The notes under the pieces: model-generated
What the model was told of the DNA's origin: nothing
Seen by the model: only the letters and a program-made list of their open reading frames with translations
Database searches by the model: none
Source of the DNA: Takakia lepidozioides
Taxonomy: Eukaryota; Streptophyta; Takakiopsida; Takakiales; Takakiaceae
NCBI GenBank assembly: GCA_030704615.1
Contig: CM060732.1
Span: 37,989,053-38,049,052 of the forward strand
Reading direction: 5' to 3'
DNA: 60,000 nt
Shown: piece by piece, positions 18,925 to 30,566 of the stretch
Position numbering within the stretch: position 1 is the stretch's first letter
Layout: each line of letters opens with the position of its first letter
Program-made: the position numbers and the translations under genes

Positions 18925-19352
18925 TGTCAAGTTAAATAAGCACAGTGTGAAAACAGCTAGAATAAAACTAGTTATTTGTATTTAACACTTGGATTTAGGT
19001 CAAGTGTTAAATCAGGTGTCAAGTTTAGTTTTGACACCTGGTCTGTCTTATCTTCACGAGAGCGGCAGTCGCGCAGCTCATCTTTCTCGAGTTGAGCCTG
19101 CGCGACCGAGCTCCTGCATGTGTTTAGGTTTTAGTGTGCTTATGTAGGGATACAGGTTGTTGTGGGGTGGAGTCCCCATAGCTTGGGGTGCCCCTGGCTC
19201 GACTTCAGTTTCAATGAGTGATAGCGATGGATTTCATATTTCTTGTGTTGGAAGTGTATGTCCTTATTGTGCTAGACTACTTTATTGTGCATATATGTGT
19301 GGTGTGGTCTGGACAGCGATGTAGTTGTGTAGCGATATGTATGCGCACGACA
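18925..19352 (+). repeat. 3' LTR (428 bp)
   Basis: It runs from TGTCAAG to GCACGACA, with TG/CA termini, and is followed by AGGT, matching the base quartet before the 5' LTR. The first 341 bp equal the 5' copy; the last 87 bp equal the extra segment upstream. Confidence 0.75.
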
Positions 19353-19359
19353 AGGTCAA

Positions 19360-19950
19360 ATACACTTCAATCTAAGCGCAGAGAATGCCAAAGAAAGCAG
19401 AGAAGCAAGACAAACAGAAAAAGAACCTTCTTTACTGTTTGGGGGAGAGTCGTCATCTCTCCATAAGCCTAACCGTATATGGAGGTCTTCGCCAGCACCA
19501 CAACACCCAATTCAAGTCATGCCTTAACCATTTGATTTTCTTAGGGGGCAGTCCATGTTCATAGGGGTCATCTCTTCCATGACGCTCATCGTCCTAGCCG
19601 ACCTCTGCCATTTTGTAACAATCGGAGCAACCCTAAACGACGTTTACTAATAAGTAACAGAAAGTTAAACACTACTGAAGCAAATGTGAAAAATGGCTAA
19701 GAATTAAGGAACTGCGATCTTGATTGAAAAATTACAATTGATCCTAAACCCTTAACACGAAACGGGTTTGAATAAGTGTCATAATAGTTATTAAAAGCTA
19801 ATTTTGTAAAATGAAATGTTCCTGGAAGCCAGAGGAGGGGCTATAGGAGCATTCTGCAACGACTTCACAGAAATTGTGGCAAAAAAATCCCCCCCAGCCA
19901 ATGGCCTGCTTCTCCACGTGACTACGTGTTGTGGAATAGTTACATGTCAC
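19360..19950. other. no gene seen
   Basis: There are only short accidental ORFs. The stretch separates the retrotransposon from the hairpin array. Confidence 0.4.
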
Positions 19951-20585
19951 GCATACATAAATTGTGTGGAGAGGAAGTGAGGGGAGAATGAGCCTCCCTT
20001 GGCTTATCTGCCCCCCAATCCCCCTCCCCCTCCCCCTCCCCTTCCTCTCATTCCTTGGTCCATGCGTAAGGCACACCTTCTACAAGCGACCGCCACCATG
20101 GTGGTCGCTACATTTAAAAAAAACAACAAAAAAGCGACTGCCGGTAATAGCGGTCGATCTATTTAAAAAATTAAACAATAAAAACAACCGCCAGTAACGA
20201 CGGTCGCTCTATTAAAAAAATAAAAATAAAATAAAAGTGACCGCCATTACTGGCACTCGCAATATTTTCAAAAATTAAAAATATACAAACGACCACCAGT
20301 AATGGCGGTTGCTCTATTTAAAAAAATAAAAAAATAAAAACGACCGCCAAAACTGGCGGTCGCAACATTTTCAGAAATTAAAAATATACAAGCGACCGCC
20401 AGTAATGGCCGTCGCTCTATTTTTTTAAAAAAAACACAAAAACCGCCAATAATGGCGGTCGCACATAAGTTGTGTGGAGAGGAAATGATAGGAGAATGAG
20501 CCTCCCTTGACTTATCTCCCCCCCCCAACCCTCTCATTCCTCGGTCCACGCGTAAGGCACACCTACTAGAAGCTCGCTACATTTT
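19951..20585. repeat. duplicated leader of the hairpin array, about 506 bp apart
   Basis: A leader of about 120 bp at 19951-20090 (CATAAATTGTGTGGAGAGGA, then GAGAATGAGCCTCCCTT, then GCGTAAGGCACACCT) recurs at 20457-20580 with scattered changes. Each copy is followed by a run of palindromes, so leader plus array was duplicated as one unit. The first copy holds a C-tract (20011-20041) of five C-runs, a strong G-quadruplex/i-motif candidate on the minus strand. Confidence 0.8.
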
Positions 20586-21895
20586 AAAAAAACAACAAAA
20601 AAATGGCCGCCAGTAATGGCGGTCGATCTATTTAAAAATTAAACAATAAAAGCGACCGACAATAAAGACGGTCACTCTATTAAAAAAATAAATAAAAATA
20701 AAAGCGACCGTCGTTCCTGGCAGTCGCAACATTTTCAGAAATTAAAAATATACAAGCGACCACCAGTAATGGCGGTCACTCTATTTAAAAAAATGAAAAA
20801 TAAAAGCGACCGCCATAACTGGCGGTCGCAGCATTTTCAGAAATTAAAAATATACAAGCGACCGCCAGTAATGGCAGTCGGTCTATTTTTTAAATAAAAA
20901 TGACCACCAATAATGGCACTCGCTCTATTTAAAAAAATAAAAAATAAAAGCGATCGTCATTACTGGCGGTCGCTGCATTTTCAGAAATTAAAAATATACA
21001 AGCGACTGCCAGTAATGGCGGTCACTCTATTTTAAAAAAACAAAAACAAAAGTGACCGCCAATAATGGCGGTCGCTCTATTTAAAAAAATAAAAAATAAA
21101 TGCTACCGACATTACTGGCGGTCGCTGCATTTTTTGAAATTAAAAAAATACAGGCGACCGCCAGTAATGGCGGTCGTTCTATTAAAAAAAAACAAAAACA
21201 AAAGCGACGGCCAATAATGGCGGTTGTTCTATTTGAAAAAATAAAAAATAAATGTGACTGACATTACTGGCGGTCGCTGCATTTTCTGAAATTAAAAATA
21301 TACAAGCGACCGCCAGTAATGGCGGTCGCTCTATTTGAAAAAATAAAAAATAAAAGCGACTGACATTACTGGCGGTCGCTGTATTTTTCTGATTATTTTT
21401 AAAAATATTTTTATGTTTTAAAATATTTTAAAATAAAGCGACCGCCATATTATGGCAGTCGCTGTTTTGTTTTGTTTCTGTTTTTTGGTTTTTTAATATA
21501 TTTGTAAAATAAAGCGACTGCCATATTATGACGGTCGCTTGCTTTTTATGTATTATTGAAAAGAATCGACTGCCAATTGTGGCGGTCGCTTGTTTTTTAT
21601 ATATTTTCAAAATTATGCGACCGCCAATACGGAGGTTGTTGTTTTGATTTTAAAAATTTGACGACTGCCAATGCGACCGCCAATTTTGTTTTTTTAATAT
21701 TAAAAATTTCAGCGAACGCCATGTTGGCGGTCGCTCTTATTTCTAAATTTTCGAAATATAAAACGACCACTATAATTGGTGGTCGCTCTTACTTCTAAAT
21801 TTCCAAAATATAAAGCGACCGCCAGAATTGGCGGTCGCTTTTATTTTATTATTTTCTAAAATGTATTTGCCACCGCCACCGTGTTGGCGACGTGG
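20085..21895. repeat. array of about 32 alternating palindromic hairpins
   Basis: About 32 copies of a 24-bp near-palindrome occur every 50 bp or so. The consensus is GCGACCGCCAGTAATGG plus CGGTCGC. Its reverse complement, with ATTACTGG in the centre, alternates with it over much of the array. Two AT-rich spacers alternate as well: one like CTATTTAAAAAAATAAAAAA after the direct form, one like CATTTTCAGAAATTAAAAAT after the inverted form. The basic unit is thus about 102 bp. Units beyond 21400 are more diverged (centres ATATTATGG, AATTGTGG). There are no ORFs of note. Resemblance to subterminal repeats of CACTA elements is noted, but no CACTA terminal repeats were found. Confidence 0.9.
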
Positions 21896-22019
21896 CTGCT
21901 TAAGTGGTAATATTTTACCTGGTAATTTTTTTACTAGAATATTCCCGGAACCTGACGTGATGGAGGTCTCGTCGGCGTCAAGTCTGACGTGACCTGATGA
22001 CGGACCTGACGCTGATAAT

Positions 22020-23860
22020 CGGGCTATAAGTAGAAGTAGTGTTTGTCTGGCCGGGTCCGATCCGAAGTCCTCTTTAGAAAAAACCAAAGTGCGGTTATCT
22101 GAGGTGCAGAAAGTATCCAATCTTTGCCTGCCGATATACCAGCGCAGGCTCAAGGTCTTTTCAAAGCTTGTTAGATTAATAGAACAATTCACCTTGCACC
22201 GACTATATCTTGCAACATCACTAGGGGATTCAAGCCCAGTCCGGTGAGGGATAATGATGGATTTGAAACAATTTTTATCTGGGCACTCCAACTCTCTCCG
22301 AAGAGGGAGAGGCGGACGGGTTTGAAACCTTTATTATATTTTCCTCTTTATTTTCCCTCTCTCCCATATATTGCAGCATCACCAGGGGATTCGAGCCCAG
22401 TCCGGTGGGGGAGAATGGCGGTTTTGAAACAATTTTTATCTGGGGGCTCGAACTCTCTCTGAAGAGGGAGAGTGGGACGGGTTTGAAAAATTTATTATCT
22501 TTTTCTTTTTAGTTTTCCTCTCTCCTCCTGGAGACCCAAACTCTCTTCTGTAAGTAGAAGTAGTGTTTGTCTGGTCGGGTCCGATCCGAAGTCCTCTTTA
22601 GAAAAAACCAAAGTGCGGTCTTCTGAGGTGCAGAAAGTATCCAATCTTTGCTTGTCGATATACTAGCGCAGGATCAAGGTCCTTCCAAGGCTTGTTAGAT
22701 TAATAGAACAATCCACCTTGCACCAACCATATCTTGCAACATCACTAGGGGATTCGAGCCCAGTCCGGTGGGGGAGAATGACGGATTTGAAACAATTTTT
22801 ATCTGGGCACTCCAACTCTCTCCGAAGAGGGAGAGGCGGACGGGTTTGAAACCTTTATTATCTTTTCCTTTTTATTTTTCTTCTCTCCCATATCTTGCAG
22901 TATCACTAGGGGATTCAAGCCCAGTCCGGTGGGGGAGAATGGCGGTTTTGAAACAATTTTTATCTGGGGGCTCGAACTCTCTCCGAAGAGGGAGAGCGGG
23001 ACGGGTTTGATAAAATTATTATCTTTTCCTTTTTAGTTTTCATCTCTCCTCCCGGAGACCCAAACTCCCTTCTATAAGTAGAAATAATGTTTGTCTGGTC
23101 GGGTCCGATCCGAAGTCATCTTTAGAAAAAACCAAAGTGCGGTCCTCTGAGGTGTAGAAAGTATCCAATCTTTGTCCTGCCGATATACGAGCGCAGGCTC
23201 AAAATCCTTTCAAGGCTTGTTAGATCAATAGAATAATCCACCTTGCACCGATCATATTGCAGCATCACTAGGGGATTCGAGCCCAGTCCGGTGGGGGAGA
23301 ATGGCAGTTTTGAATAATTTTTATCTGGGAACTCGAACTCTCTCCGAAGAGGGAGAGTCAAGGGTTTGAAACCTTTATTATCTTTTCCTCTTTATTTTTC
23401 CTCTCTCCCATATCTTGCAGCATCACCAAGGGATTCGACCCCAGCCGATATACGAGGGCATGCTCAAAGTCCTTTCAAGGCTTGTTAGATCAATAGAACA
23501 ATCAACCTTGCATCGACCATATTGCAGCATCACTAAGGGATTCGAGCCCAGTTCGGTGGGGGAGAATGGTGGTTTTGAAACAAATTTTATCTGGTTCTTT
23601 TCATTTTTCCTCTTTTTACCCTGAGACTTAAGCTCTCTTCTCCCCCTGAATTTTTATCCTCACAGGCTCAAAGAATATAACAATCAACCTTGCACCAACC
23701 ATATTTTTCAGCATCACTAGGGGATTCGAACCCATCCAATGGGGGAGAATGACGGTTTTGAAACATCTTTTATCTAGGGACTCGAACTCTCTCCGAAGAG
23801 GGAGAGTAGGATGAGTTTGAAACCTTTATTTTTTTTATCTATTTCTTTTTCATCTTTCCA
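22020..23860. repeat. tandem repeat, unit about 525 bp, with internal sub-repeats
   Basis: The phrase AAGTAGAAGTAGTGTTTGTC starts units at about 22025, 22553 and, diverged, 23076. Shorter decayed units follow to about 23860. Each unit has two sub-repeats built on GGGGATTCGAGCCCAGTCCG, TTTGAAACAATTTTTATCTG and the hairpin CTCTCTCCGAAGAGGGAGAG. On the minus strand GGGCTCGAATCCC resembles a tRNA T-arm/B-box, but no A-box or cloverleaf is recognised. No coding potential is credible. Confidence 0.85.
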
Positions 23861-24789
23861 GACAAATGATTTCTATCAATTTAAGACAAATGATTTCGAT
23901 CAAAAATAATTATTTTATGAAAAAAAAATCTAGACCTATACAACAATTATCTATTTTATCAAAAAGCCAATGTCTATAACTTCAACTTAACCCTTAAGTT
24001 CCCAAGCCCTTTTTTGACTTTTTACCAATTTTGGGTACCCGGCTGCAGTAAATTGCCCCTAGAAACCTACCAAAAATCTTCCAGAGATTCTAGCCTTATA
24101 GTAGTGGGCGCAGCTCATTTATGCATGACATACCAAAAAATGAGCCAAGTTCACCGTGGAAATTGTGAGATTATAACGTTGGCCCGGACCTCAAATATCA
24201 AGTCCCAAAGAAAAAGTGAGAAATAAATTGGTTTGACCAAATCAAAACCTAGCTTTATCCAATTTTGCTTGCCTCAAGACCCACCATTTCCAAATCAATA
24301 GTGGAGTGGATATGACCTCACTAAATTGCAGGTCCAACTGATTTTTTCACCTATGGTTGCTATTCATGCAACTACATGGGGGTTGAAATCTCAAAATTGA
24401 CAAGAGAAATGTGCCTCCAAATGAAGTACTTTTTTTTCTACAAATTTTTTAAAAGCCAATGGTGGATGTGTGTATGTAATGCTCATATACTAGATGGTGA
24501 AGTGTTTTTTCCAAAATTGCTAATTTTCTGCCAAAAATGGCCTTTGGAGTGCAATCTGTTTTGGGCTTGTTTACCTGCCACGTCAGCGGTCAACATGCCC
24601 TTTTCAGGCCCAAAACGTAAATGAGAGATCTAAGATATTTTTTGTAGGTCGCAACTTTTGTTTTTTGCATCATACTCGAGATAAATCCTTTGTCATTAAA
24701 GCTTTAGGAGTGGGCCCCATCAGATTAGATCTGCAAAAATTAGGTCGAACCTCAAATTCAAAGTGACCCGATTCGGGTCGCTTGGGAAC

Positions 24790-25119
24790 TTAAGGGTTAA
24801 CATGACAAAAGAAACTGTTAATGATAAGAGACGGAGAAAGTATGCTTTAAATAAAGAGAAACTAAATGATGAACGACGGAAAAGATATAAACAACCGACT
24901 CCTCATCCAAAAGAAACAAATGCTAAACGAAGAGAAAAATACAGATCTGAACATCCACCACAAACCACGGGAATAGAATCCCATCCGCCTCCCGATCCAG
25001 ACGAAACATATATATATAACAATACCCATGAACGACTACTTACAAGCGAGCCCTTTAACAAACGCAAAGCTAATGGGACACCACCAAGGGCCCAAGATTG
25101 GTACCGCAAAACTCAGTAG
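24790..25119 (+). pseudogene. basic repeat-helical protein fragment, possibly transposon-derived
   Basis: The frame encodes a highly basic sequence with repeated KRRRKYALNKEKLN / ERRKRYKQ / AKRREKYRSEHPP units. This style of RxKYxxNxEK repeat occurs N-terminal to helicase-like transposon proteins and in small nuclear regulators. The frame ends after about 118 residues with no conserved enzymatic domain. I cannot assign it. The preceding 23870-24760 and the following 25120-25290 show no gene. Confidence 0.3.
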
Positions 25120-25296
25120 TGGATCTCAATAGCAGATATATGTCACAAGAGATACAAAGACACACCTTGGCTTACCTGATGGTTATTGAAAGAAAAAGTC
25201 TCATAAATATGTTGTTTATAATCATATTATGACATAAGCCTAGCACTTATCGTGACATAGATCCCAACAATAAATAGAATATATATTATATTTTTG

Positions 25297-25345
25297 TTTT
25301 ATTTTTTTTTTTTTGAGAAAGGGGACGTAGCCCTTTAACACTTTA
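25297..25345 (-). other. poly(T) plus LINE-like 3' end (minus orientation)
   Basis: TTTTATTTTTTTTTTTTTT followed by GAGAAAGGGGACGTAGCCCTTT looks like the reversed poly(A) tail and terminal 3' UTR motif of plant LINEs. It may be the 3' end of the LINE whose ORFs lie upstream at 26-33 kb, although about 1 kb without coding separates them. That link is inferred. Confidence 0.4.
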
Positions 25346-26174
25346 TTAAAGTTATTGAGATATTATGCATATGTATGTATATATTTATATACTCTATAGG
25401 TATAACTCTATTGACACATGATGTTCTAGTTAGAACCAAAAATCTCCCGTCTAGTAGTATAGTGGGTTTCACATTGCTGGTAACCGTCGGTTGTTTATAG
25501 CTTCTGGGGGTCTTGGAATTCATATATATAACCAAGTCAGATTTAAATCCTTTCAATGCTCAATAACCATTTGAACACTAGTGAACACATTCTTAATGAT
25601 CACATTAATTGGGACAACGTGGTTGCCCAACCCTCTCAAAGAGTCGAAAGTCCTCAAGTATCCACACATCAAGTAACTGGTTGACCCAACACTCCCCTTT
25701 TATAGCTGAGTTGGCTATATCAATGGGTGACATCCAGCATCTAAAAACATCTCCACCACAGCACCCAGTACCCCAAGTGTGATACTCTACCGGTTGAGTA
25801 CAGACTGCAACCCTAAATGAATTGTCCCTCAGTGATCGTGCCAATCTAGATTGAAGTCAACCTAGATTACATCGAGACCGGTCTATCATGCTTAGTGCTG
25901 CTAATCGTCTTCTTCATCGGATCATCCGTCACGATATTCGTGTGTTCAGGCCTTGTGGCGGCCACATGTTTTAATTTTTTTCCCTTCAAATAATCTGAAT
26001 AAAACAAAATCCAGGGCCTCATCCTTGTTCCCCCAAAAAAAAAAAACAAAACAAAACTTTATTTGGAATTATTTAGGGAAAAAAATGAAACCTCTAATTA
26101 CCATGAGACACACACACCTAGTCCGTGAAGAGGCAAACCTTGTCGGCCATTTTAAATGCGGAGCTTGTGGAAAT

Positions 26175-29100
26175 CTATCTGATGAAGGCAAGTCTTGTTT
26201 TCGTGGAGGCCTTCACATGCTTCCAATTGACGTCCTCCTTTTCAAACTCTGGGGAAGCAGAAGAGGCTGGCTCGCTTCCCCCTCCATTGAGGGGGGATTT
26301 GACGTGGCCAAACACAGGAGTCAGGTCTTGAGCAGGAGCAGATGATGCCCCTCTTCCCCAGGTGGAATTGAATCTGTCAAGGAGCGCATGTTCTCGTTCT
26401 GGTTTTCTGGCGATTCCTGCACACACTTTTTTTCCAAGCCAGCTTAGCTGCGATGGTGAGTTCAAAAAATATTCTTGACAGTATTGCAGTAGCATTGGAG
26501 TTCAAAGATTCCAGTGACCAGTTGAATCTCGCTTTCCATAATTGCCATAGAGTTGCTCCCCTGAGAACCTCAAACACTGGGCAAGTGCATGCCACTGCTT
26601 TTGAGACTTGGTTGTAGTTAAGGAGCAATTCCAACATAGTATTAGGGAAATGGCCCCATTGAGAGTAAAGGGATGCAACCATGGGCCAGATGAGAGATGG
26701 TCCTTGACATGAGATGAGGCAGTGTTCCAGGGTTTCTATTATTCCCATGCTGCAACAAGTGCAAAGCAAGGCCTCTTGAAAGTTTAGAAATTGCCCCACT
26801 TTTAAGACTCTGTTGGTGATTTGCCATAGGAAGGCACTCAGCTTTGCTGGTTTAGATTTTTCCCACACAAGACTCCATATAGTATCCCAATTCTCCTCAT
26901 GAAAGTTATGCTGTCCCCATTTGTCACTCCATTTAGCTTCAAGAGCCGTGGTGTTGTTCAGGGATCTGTAGGCCTTCTTGGCTGAGTAGGAAAAGAATTG
27001 GGAACAGGCCCCCCACAAGATTCCACTGCCACTCGCCTGGGTCGAGTTGGAGATCCTGGATTTGCACCCTCCCTATCCAGGCAAAAGAGCTACCATGGAT
27101 CCAATGCATGATAGGTTTATCCAATGGGGCCATTGGGTTCAGCTCTTTGCCCGAACTCGACCAGAGGCAGACTCTAATGGGCATGGCTTGGCTTCTTTCC
27201 AGGGACAGTGTTTTTGACAGGAGAATATGGAGAGGAAACCAAAGTAGGGTTCTGCGTTAAAACCATAACCAGAAATGGAGTTTTCCATGGCTTGTGTGAT
27301 GTATAAAACAGAGAAGGGTTTGTTGATGGCTTGAACCCATTGATGTTATTTGTGAATCTCTTTGCCCTCTCTCAGATTGATCTTCCACTGATCCGGGATA
27401 CTGCAGATGATGTTTTGAATACCTGTTGTGAGCCTGTTCTGCCCTAGTGCCGCTCTGAGGGTGTCCGGGGTGCTGCTCCACAAGTGAGCTATCTGGGAGA
27501 GACCTCTCAATTCCCATGCAGCCCAACGTCTTGCTTGGCCTCTCTCATCAGCAGATGGCCTAGAAGAGTTTAGAAAGAGATGTTGCCTCATAGTTTCTTG
27601 GTAAGTGGTTGGCTTAGATTTAAGAAGAAAAGGTCTGAGTTTTTCCATGCCTTCTAGATAGATTTCCATAGGGGGGAGCCAACCGCTTTATGATTGAAGC
27701 CCTGAGTTATCCATCTTGTGGATTTTCTCCAGTGTGTAGAAAGCAGAGGGGAGCTAAAAGCTATATTGTCCTCAATCAAGAGTTTCCACCAGCCCCCCTC
27801 AGGACCCAGGAATCTGGGGAGCCATTTGCCAAGGAGAGCCTGGATCTGCATTTCCGGGTCCAAGATCCCTAGACCACCTTTCTTCTTTGGGAGGCAAATC
27901 TGCCTCCAAGAGACCTGGGGCCGTCTGTTCTCAGCAGAGCTATGAGCTCCCCAGATGAAGTTCCTGATACAACGTTTAACCTCATTTATAAATTCAGAGT
28001 CCGGTCCCCAAGTTGAGGCGAAGTACCAGATTCCGGCTTGAAGGACTTGGTTTGCTACAAGAGCTCTCCCCGTAATTGAAAGGAAGCGGGAACCCCAGTG
28101 CGATAGCTTCTTTTTTAGCAATGCCAGGATGGGACCCATCCTTTGGCTGTCTGTTAGATCTTTACCAAAGACATAACCCAGGAGTATCGTTGTCTCCCCT
28201 GGCTAGAGCCAAACCAGTCCAATATCATTTCCCCAGGTAGGGTTGACTCCTATAGTGGACTGTGAGATATCTCCAACCAAGATGGCTTTAGTTTTTGACC
28301 AATTGACCCTGAATCCGGAGACATCAGAGAATTGCGTGAGGGTGTCAAGGGCAGCCTGCAGGGTAACGGGATTGGCGTCTAAAAGCAGGAAGGTGTCATC
28401 CACAAACATGGAGTCCTTCACCTGCATGGTGTTCTGTGTTAATTGACTGGATATTTTAAGCCCAATCACCGATGCATTGGAGTCCAAGAGGTAACCCAAA
28501 GTGTCTGCCACAAACAGAAAGAGAAAAGGGGCTAGAGGGCATCCTTGTCGAACCGATCTATGAAGAGAGGAGGGTTTAGATAGGTGGTCATTCATTAAGA
28601 TTCTGCTTGTTGAACCTGCAAGAGAATTTCCACCCAATGGCAGAAGTTGGGTGGGAGCCCGGTCTTTCTCAGCATTGCAAAGAGGAAAGTCCAGTCCACC
28701 TTATTGAAGGCTTTTTCAAAGTCCAGGAGCCATAGTGAGAGGGCTTGGCCATTCTTGGAGGCATAAGAAGAGGCCTCATGTGCAAGAAGGATATTGTCTA
28801 GAATGTACCTTCCTTTGTCAAACCCCACTTGACCCGTTCGAATGAGTTGGGGGAGGAGTGGTTGAATGCGCATGGCCAGAGTTTTGGCGATAATTTTGTA
28901 GGCCACATTCAATAGTGTGATTGGACGGTAGTTTCCAATGACTGCCCTTCTCCTTGTTTGAACAACAGTGAGATGACTCCTTGGGACATAGATTGGGGCA
29001 TGTGACCAATAGCTTTAATTCTGTTTGTCATGGCACAGAAGTCAGCGGCAATATGGTCCCAAAGAGCCTTATAGAACTCTACTGTCATGCCATCTATGCC

Positions 29101-30566
29101 AGGAGCCTTATTGTTACTCATTTTGTTCAGCGCATCCTGTAGTTCCAGAGCTGTGAAGTCATCATCTAGATAAGAAGCCTTTGCTGGGTGCAGCTTGTTC
29201 GGGACTACATGCAAGCAGTCTTGCAGCTTTTGATGGTATTGGGGGTCTCTAAGGTCTTGTTGGAAGAGGGTTTGGAAATGCGAGAAAGCCAGCCTGCACA
29301 TCTCCTTTGGATCCGAGGTTTTAGAGCCCTGGTTGTCCGAGTAAAGGTGTTGAATTCTTTGAAGGGATCTACGCTGCTTGACCTTCTCAAAGAAATATTT
29401 AGACAGTTTTTCCCCTTTTGCCGACCAGTTGATACCTGCTTGCATTTGCAGCTTCTATTCTTGTTGGATCTAAAACGTTTCCAGGTTTTGGCATGATTCT
29501 AGGTAAGTGTGGAATGTGTGGTCATCGTAGGTAGAGGTTTCGATCTTCTTCTGGCAGATACCCAAGCATTTTTGGAGTGCTTTCATCTTCCTTTTCTGCT
29601 CTATCGATATCTGTCTACTTAGTTGTTGGCTTTCCTTGCTAGCCGCACAGAGTTTTTCCTGAAATTTTTGGATGGGGCATTGAATATCATTGCCATTTTG
29701 ATTCCAGGCATTCTCCAGCCCGCGCTTAAAGGTATGAATTTTCAGATGGCTGGAGTTGAGCTTGTAAACGCCACGACCTTTCTTCCTAGCATTGGGCATA
29801 GAGATTAATCTTGTGACACACGCATGATCGAATCCCTATGCTATGGGATCCTGGGGAAGGAGCATGGCACCATTGGAGATGGTTATGGAAACGTAAATCC
29901 GATCTAGTCTTGCCATGCACAAGTCTTGAAGGCAACGGTTATTTGTCCAAGTGAAGGAAGGGTTAATACATCCCTGTCTATTGGCCGGGTGCACGATCTC
30001 TGAGAGGCTGTGAGTATGGAGAAGCTCTTCCCAATGACCTTTCTCTTCTAGGTTGAGCTGACCAGGACCTGAGCCTATCTTATCCGACTCGTTTTCCACC
30101 ATGTTGAAGTCACTTGCCAGCACCCAGGAGTGGGATGCCGGCATTGCTGAGATCTTTTGATTTATGAGCTGCCACACACTAGAGCGTTCAGATGGTGTGT
30201 TTGGAGCGTAGATGTTAATGAAACCTATGGGGTCTGGGTCACTTTGGAGTAGGAGGGAGCAAAATTGAACTCGGCCAGCATCCAAGTTTCACTGGCTTTC
30301 ATGAAGGGTTTGAGAGAAGGTGAAAGGAGGATTGCAGTGCCACCCTTGGACCCTTCATAGGATGGATTCCAGAGTGCACTGTTTGAGGGCCAAAGCTGGT
30401 CAGCGAGGCTGGCAATTTTCCTAGCACAGAGCTTGTGCTCTTGGGGGAAGACCACCGATTCTGTTTGAAGGAGGGGGGCCAGCCAGGTTCGAAGTTTAAT
30501 TTTTTTTAAGTTCATTTGTTCCGATCCTATCCCCCTAATGTTCCACGTAGAAAGGTTAATCTGCAT
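26175..30566 (-). pseudogene. L1-type LINE ORF2: endonuclease, reverse transcriptase, zf-RVT
   Basis: Minus-strand segments in order give an apurinic endonuclease (STWNIRGIG at about 30550, DFNMVENESDKIGSGPG at about 30100, ARLDRIYV at about 29910). RT follows: NKAPGIDGMTVEFYKALW near 29100, QVGFDKGRYILDNIL and LDFEKAFNKVDW near 28750, GCPLAPFLF, then FVDDTFLL near 28400 as the catalytic box. A thumb region follows, and last a zf-RVT-like domain near 26950-26700 (FLWQITNRVLKVGQFL and Cys residues CTCCSMG). The frame is broken into at least eight pieces by stops and shifts, so the copy is dead. It is plant L1-like by domain order. Confidence 0.9.

Larger units (their letters stand above)
7503..19356 (+). 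mobile_element. gypsy-type LTR retrotransposon encoding a C5 DNA methyltransferase and PHD finger
   Basis: A 341-bp sequence is repeated almost identically (one difference seen) at 7507-7847 and 18925-19265. The outer boundaries start TG (7507) and end CA (19352), with a matching 4-bp flank AGGT at 7503-7506 and 19353-19356, which looks like a target-site duplication. Between them on the plus strand lie gag, protease-methyltransferase, and RT-RNase H-integrase-PHD ORFs. The order RT, RH, IN is that of Ty3/gypsy. The near identity of the long repeats suggests recent insertion, but the integrase has local damage and the 5' repeat lacks the last 87 bp of the 3' copy. Retrotransposon-borne cytosine methyltransferases have been reported in charophytes and dinoflagellates, and this looks like a member of that class. 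Confidence 0.85.

Noticed and set aside
18836-19352. 87-bp segment as the LTR itself
   Set aside because: It begins and ends like an LTR and follows a purine tract, but no copy exists at the 5' side and 87 bp is too short for U3-R-U5. The 341-bp repeat with the AGGT flanks fits better.
20085-21895. CRISPR array
   Set aside because: Regular palindromic repeats with spacers of similar length recall CRISPR, but the spacers are two recurring AT-rich types rather than unique sequences, the repeats alternate orientation and diverge, and the window is eukaryotic with no cas genes.
21990-22015. Hammerhead ribozyme core
   Set aside because: CTGATGA occurs at about 21994, but no GAAA, stem II or cleavage-site arrangement follows, and the LTR repeat lacks the motif too, so a retrozyme is not supported.
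19663-22040. CACTA element with ends at 19665 and 22040
   Set aside because: CACTACT and AGTAGTG words occur, but the flanking three bases do not match as a duplication, the similarity stops after seven bases, and AGTAGTG belongs to the 525-bp tandem repeat.
22250-23780. tRNA genes in the tandem repeat
   Set aside because: Only a T-arm-like word is present. No acceptor stem, D-arm or anticodon arm could be assembled.
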